This document shows, in pieces, positions 60,909-64,000 of a DNA stretch of 64,000 bases (positions are counted from its first letter, which is position 1; each line of letters starts with the position of its first letter). The stretch comes from Maricaulaceae bacterium (GTDB lineage Bacteria > Pseudomonadota > Alphaproteobacteria > Caulobacterales > Maricaulaceae). The stretch covers positions 124,001 to 188,000 of the forward strand of contig JAHCJP010000003.1 of NCBI GenBank assembly GCA_026126205.1, in the 5' to 3' direction. Position numbers and translations under genes: made by a program. The notes under the pieces are model-generated. The model was not told the origin of the DNA, did no database searches, and saw nothing but the letters and a program-made list of their open reading frames with translations.

Positions 60909-62126
60909 TCAGCCCTCGTTCGACAGCCGCTTCATCTCCAGGCGCGCGATGGCGCGTTCATGCACCTCGTCCGGCCCGTCGGCGAGACGCAATGTCCGGA
61001 TGCCGGCGAAGGAATGCGCCAGCGGCGTGTCGGACGAAACGCCGGCGCCGCCGAAGGCCTGAATGGCGTCGTCGATCACCTTCAGCGCCATGCGCGGGGC
61101 GGCGACCTTGATCATCGCGATCTCTTTCTGCGCCACCTTGTTGCCCACGGTGTCCATCATCCACGCCGCCTTCAGGGTCAGCAGCCGGGCGCATTCGATG
61201 TCGATGCGCGCGCTGGCGATGCGCCCGTTCCACACCGAATGGTCGGCGATACGCTTGCCGAAGGCGACGCGGCTCATCAGGCGGCGGACCATCAGCTCCA
61301 GCGCCCGTTCCGCCGCGCCGATGGTGCGCATGCAGTGATGGATGCGCCCCGGGCCGAGGCGGCCCTGCGCGATCTCGAACCCCCGCCCCTCGCCGAGCAG
61401 GATGTTCGACGCCGGCACGCGCACATTGTCGAGGATCACCTCCATATGTCCGTGCGGGGCGTCGTCATAGCCGAACACCGGCAGATGGCGCTTTATGGTG
61501 ATGCCCTTGGCGTCCGCGGGCACAAGAATCATCGACTGCTGGCGGTATTTGTCGGCGCCCGGGTCGGTCTTGCCCATCAGGATATAGATCTTGCAGCGCG
61601 GGTCGCCCGCGCCCGACGACCACCATTTGCGGCCGTTGATGACGTATTCGTCGCCGTCGCGCGTGATCGAACACTGGATGTTGGTGGCGTCGGACGAGGC
61701 CACGTCCGGCTCGGTCATCAGGAAGGCGGAGCGGATCTCGCTCGCCAGCAGCGGTTTCAGCCATTGTTCCTGGTGCTCCTTGCTCCCATAGCGGGCCAGC
61801 ACCTCCATATTGCCGGTGTCGGGGGCGGAGCAGTTGAACACCTCCGACGCCCACTGCACCTTGCCCATCTCCTCGGCCAGCGGCGCGTAATCGAGGTTCG
61901 ACAGCCCGGCGCCCTGGTCCGATTCCGGCAGGAACAAATTCCACAGTCCGGCCTGTTTCGCCTCCAGCTTCAGCTCTTCGATGACCGGCACCACCTGCCA
62001 GCGGTTCTGGCCGAAACCGGCCATCTGCTCGGCATAGGTCTGCTCGTTGGGATAGACGCGCGCGTCCATGAAGGCGCGCAGGCGGTCGAGATAGTCCTGG
62101 CAACGGGGCGAATAGGAAAAGTCCAT
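60909..62126 (-). CDS. Acyl-CoA dehydrogenase, ACAD10/11 type
   Basis: A 405-residue FAD-dependent dehydrogenase. Landmarks: [17 protein letters not shown] for substrate and FAD binding, [34 protein letters not shown], and the C-terminal [17 protein letters not shown] followed by [15 protein letters not shown]. The sequence features are those of the ACAD10/11 subgroup. It probably oxidises (with the kinase at 59399-60469) hydroxy-acyl-CoAs. The ATG at 62126 has GGAG 8 bases before it; the longer frame overlaps the divergent permease. Confidence 0.9.
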   Translation of the reverse strand: MDFSYSPRCQDYLDRLRAFMDARVYPNEQTYAEQMAGFGQNRWQVVPVIEELKLEAKQAGLWNLFLPESDQGAGLSNLDYAPLAEEMGKVQWASEVFNCSAPDTGNMEVLARYGSKEHQEQWLKPLLASEIRSAFLMTEPDVASSDATNIQCSITRDGDEYVINGRKWWSSGAGDPRCKIYILMGKTDPGADKYRQQSMILVPADAKGITIKRHLPVFGYDDAPHGHMEVILDNVRVPASNILLGEGRGFEIAQGRLGPGRIHHCMRTIGAAERALELMVRRLMSRVAFGKRIADHSVWNGRIASARIDIECARLLTLKAAWMMDTVGNKVAQKEIAMIKVAAPRMALKVIDDAIQAFGGAGVSSDTPLAHSFAGIRTLRLADGPDEVHERAIARLEMKRLSNEG

Positions 62127-62214
62127 GGGAAGGCTCCAGCAGGCGGGGGCGGCTTTCGCCGCGGGCGTTCGCCCACTATAGCGGGCGCATCGCCCTTGGG
62201 CAGGAGATTCGCGC

Positions 62215-62958
62215 GTGACCTGGCCATTCATTCTTGTCAGCGTTCTGATCACCGCCTTCATCTCGGGCGTGTTCGGCATGGCCGGCGGTCTGTTGCTGAT
62301 GGGCGTGCTGGCGCTGTTGCTGCCCGTATCGGGCGCGATGGTGGTGCACGGCGCGGTGCAGAGCGTGTCGAACGGCTGGCGGGCGCTGCTCCTGCGCCGC
62401 TGGATCGACTGGCGGGTGATGGCGCTCTATGCGCTCGGCTCGGCGGTCGCGGCCGGGGCGCTGGTGTTCCTCGTCGTCGAGCTGCCGCGCGACTGGCTTC
62501 TGGTGGCTCTCGGCCTGGTGCCGATGCTGGTCTGGCTGCCGGCGCGGCGGCTGGCGCTGGACGCGCGCAAGACCGGCCACGCCCTGTTCTGCGGCTTCTC
62601 GGTGACCGGGCTGAACGTGGTCGCCGGGGTCTCCGGTCCGCTGCTGGACGTGTTCTTCCTGTCCACCGGCATGGACCGGCGGGCGATCGTGGCCACCAAG
62701 GCCGCCTCGCAGGTGATGGCCCACGGGGTCAAGGTCGCCTATTACGTCGCCCCGGCGCTGGCCGCCGGCGCGCTGGACGAACCGTTATGGCTGCTGGCCG
62801 CCGCGCCGCTGGCGGTGATCGGAACCACGCTGGGCGCCAGGGTGCTGGAGAAGCTGACCGACCGCCAGTTCCTGTCAGCGACGAAATGGATCGTCACCGC
62901 CATCGGGGTTTTCTATCTCGCCCGCGGTCTGTGGGGGCTTATTTCCGTCGCGCCTTGA
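62215..62958 (+). CDS. TauE/SafE-family permease
   Basis: A 247-residue membrane protein with about eight helices and the TauE/SafE repeat features [16 protein letters not shown] near the start and [12 protein letters not shown] in the second half. The family exports sulfite or other organosulfur anions. The GTG start at 62215 follows CAGGAG. It is divergent from the dehydrogenase and overlaps the convergent tadA end by 20 bases. Confidence 0.85.
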   Translation: MTWPFILVSVLITAFISGVFGMAGGLLLMGVLALLLPVSGAMVVHGAVQSVSNGWRALLLRRWIDWRVMALYALGSAVAAGALVFLVVELPRDWLLVALGLVPMLVWLPARRLALDARKTGHALFCGFSVTGLNVVAGVSGPLLDVFFLSTGMDRRAIVATKAASQVMAHGVKVAYYVAPALAAGALDEPLWLLAAAPLAVIGTTLGARVLEKLTDRQFLSATKWIVTAIGVFYLARGLWGLISVAP

Positions 62959-63403
62959 AAAAGGTTTTCAGCAGCGCCGCGCTCTCCTCCCACAGCACGC
63001 CGTGGGCCAGCTCCGGGCGCCAGTGGCAGGTGGCCTGGCCGAAGAACTGCGCGCCGTGGATCACCGCCCCGCCCTTCGGGTCGGAGGCGCCGAACACCAG
63101 CCGCCCGATGCGCGCATGGCTGATCGCGCCGGCGCACATGGCGCACGGCTCCAGCGTTACGAACAGTTCAAGCCCCGTCAGACGGTAATTGCCGCGCTTC
63201 AGCGCCGCTTCGCGCAGCGCCAGAATCTCGGCATGGGCCGTGGGGTCATGCAGTCCGACCGGGCGGTTATGGGCCGCGGCGATGATCTGGTCGGTCTTTG
63301 GGTCGACGATCACGGCGCCCACCGGCGCCTCGCCCGCCGCCGCCGCGGCTTGCGCTTGCGCCAGCGCCGCCTTCATAAACCGGGTATCGCGGGTCTCGGC
63401 CAT
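62939..63403 (-). CDS. tadA: tRNA adenosine(34) deaminase
   Basis: A 154-residue cytidine-deaminase-fold enzyme converting A34 of tRNA-Arg(ACG) to inosine. The zinc and catalytic motifs are H57-A-E59 and P86-C-A-M-C90. GEAPVGAVIVD and HNRPVGLHDPTAHAE are characteristic. The ATG at 63403 gives normal length. It is divergent from the pseudouridine synthase gene, a common alphaproteobacterial pair. Confidence 0.93.
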   Translation of the reverse strand: MAETRDTRFMKAALAQAQAAAAAGEAPVGAVIVDPKTDQIIAAAHNRPVGLHDPTAHAEILALREAALKRGNYRLTGLELFVTLEPCAMCAGAISHARIGRLVFGASDPKGGAVIHGAQFFGQATCHWRPELAHGVLWEESAALLKTFFKARRK

Positions 63404-63440
63404 GACGGGCGAGTAGGCCGCGGGGCGGAAAGGGTCAAGC

Positions 63441-64000
63441 GTGAGCGAAGAAACCCCCGGCAAGGAACGCATCGCCAAGCGGCTGGCCCGCGCTGGAATC
63501 GCCAGCCGGCGCGAGGCGGAGCGGATGATCGCCGCCGGACGCGTCAGCGTGAACGGCAGAACGCTGTCCACCCCCGCCTTCACCGTCGGGCCGGATGACG
63601 CGGTCAGCGTCGACGGCAAGCCGGTGGAGGAGGCCGCGCCGGTCAAGCTGTGGCGCTATCACAAGCCGGACGGGCTGGTGACCACGCACCGCGATCCGGA
63701 AGGGCGTTCAACGGTTTTCGATGCCCTGCCGAAAGAGATCGGCCGGGTGATCTCGGTCGGACGGCTGGACCTGACCTCGGAAGGGCTGTTGCTGCTGACC
63801 AATGACGGCGGCCTCGCCCGCGCGCTGGAGCTGCCCTCCACCGGCTGGACGCGGCGTTACCGCGCCCGCGCCTTCGGCGATCTGGGGCCGGAGGCGATCG
63901 CCAGGCTGAAAGCGGGCGTGGAGGTGGAGGGCGTGAAATACGGCCCCATAGAGGCCGAGGTGGAGCGCAAGACCGGCTCCAACATCTGGCTGACCGTGTC
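63441..64000 (+). CDS. rluB: 23S rRNA pseudouridine synthase RluB/RsuA-type (partial)
   Basis: The frame begins with GTG at 63441 and is open to the window edge (186 codons seen). An S4 domain comes first (RIAKRLARAGIASRREAERM, ASP-free RNA-binding fold), then the catalytic pseudouridine synthase motif VGRLDLTSEGLLLLTNDG near residue 112, whose Asp is the nucleophile. RluB modifies 23S rRNA, RsuA 16S rRNA; the tadA neighbour favours RluB. The C-terminus is outside the window. Confidence 0.9.
   Translation, partial: MSEETPGKERIAKRLARAGIASRREAERMIAAGRVSVNGRTLSTPAFTVGPDDAVSVDGKPVEEAAPVKLWRYHKPDGLVTTHRDPEGRSTVFDALPKEIGRVISVGRLDLTSEGLLLLTNDGGLARALELPSTGWTRRYRARAFGDLGPEAIARLKAGVEVEGVKYGPIEAEVERKTGSNIWLTV

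Noticed and set aside
1..64000. CRISPR array, rRNA, prophage or insertion sequence
   Set aside because: No regularly spaced direct repeats, no rRNA-like sequence, and no transposase, integrase or phage structural motifs were seen on either strand.

Overview
The window is a dense, GC-rich chromosomal segment (about 95% coding) from an alphaproteobacterium. The gene order fits Caulobacterales/Maricaulales (Hyphomonadaceae-like, often marine) best. Evidence: families largely confined to Alphaproteobacteria (TIGR02302, DUF2125, DUF2093, DUF4170, the DUF3426 zinc-ribbon protein next to ftsEX), the block tldE-cysQ-DUF4170-DUF374-waaA-lpxK-lpxL, a GTTC-N7-GTTC LexA box before dinB, and many 1-8 nt start/stop overlaps. 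No rRNA, tRNA, CRISPR array, transposase or phage gene was seen.

Layout. 0-5 kb: membrane-anchored cytochrome c, then a leftward overlapping operon dcm - FAD monooxygenase - vsr - hisN. 4.7-5.8 kb: an AT-rich RES/Xre toxin-antitoxin module with its own promoter. 5.9-19.5 kb: thioesterase, TlpA thioredoxin, argH, LptM-like lipoprotein, TIGR02302, DUF3426 protein, ftsEX, YdcF, plsC-like acyltransferase, DUF2125, hisC, methyltransferase, gloB and a DUF985 cupin. 19.5-24.9 kb: tldD, a vapBC module, an AT-rich leader and TonB-type receptor, and a secreted retropepsin-like protein. 24.9-31.6 kb: gshA-rsmE, divergent ubiA, a lipoprotein M16 protease with its inactive-type partner, and a MarR regulator. 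31.6-39.7 kb: enoyl-CoA hydratase, a secreted orphan, an aminotransferase/sulfotransferase-like/GNAT operon, a secreted zinc peptidase-like protein, SOS-regulated dinB, and ubiD. 39.7-41 kb: a non-coding stretch of about 1 kb made of repeat elements and large hairpins. 41-45.2 kb: DAACS and BCCT transporters, a DsbA-family protein and a MAPEG protein. 45.2-56.7 kb: tldE, cysQ, DUF4170, MsbA-type ABC exporter, a phosphatase, the lipid A/Kdo genes, M23 peptidase, DUF2093 and xseA. 56.7-64 kb: purD, amidohydrolase, an ACAD10/11-like kinase/dehydrogenase pair, TauE permease, tadA and the start of an rluB-type gene.

How the genes work together. The clearest functional group is envelope biogenesis: lipid A kinase, Kdo transferase, late acyltransferase, DUF374 and a lipid-flippase-like ABC protein, with FtsEX and an M23 peptidase elsewhere in the window. 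Both subunits of the TldD/TldE protease are present, 25 kb apart, and tldD abuts a vapBC module. The accessory patches are the dcm/vsr methylation-repair pair, two type II toxin-antitoxin modules, the TonB receptor, and the repeat-rich gap. No unmistakably new system is visible. The best candidates for something undescribed are the dcm-monooxygenase-vsr operon, the aminotransferase/sulfotransferase-like/GNAT operon, and the 39.99-40.96 kb repeat region.
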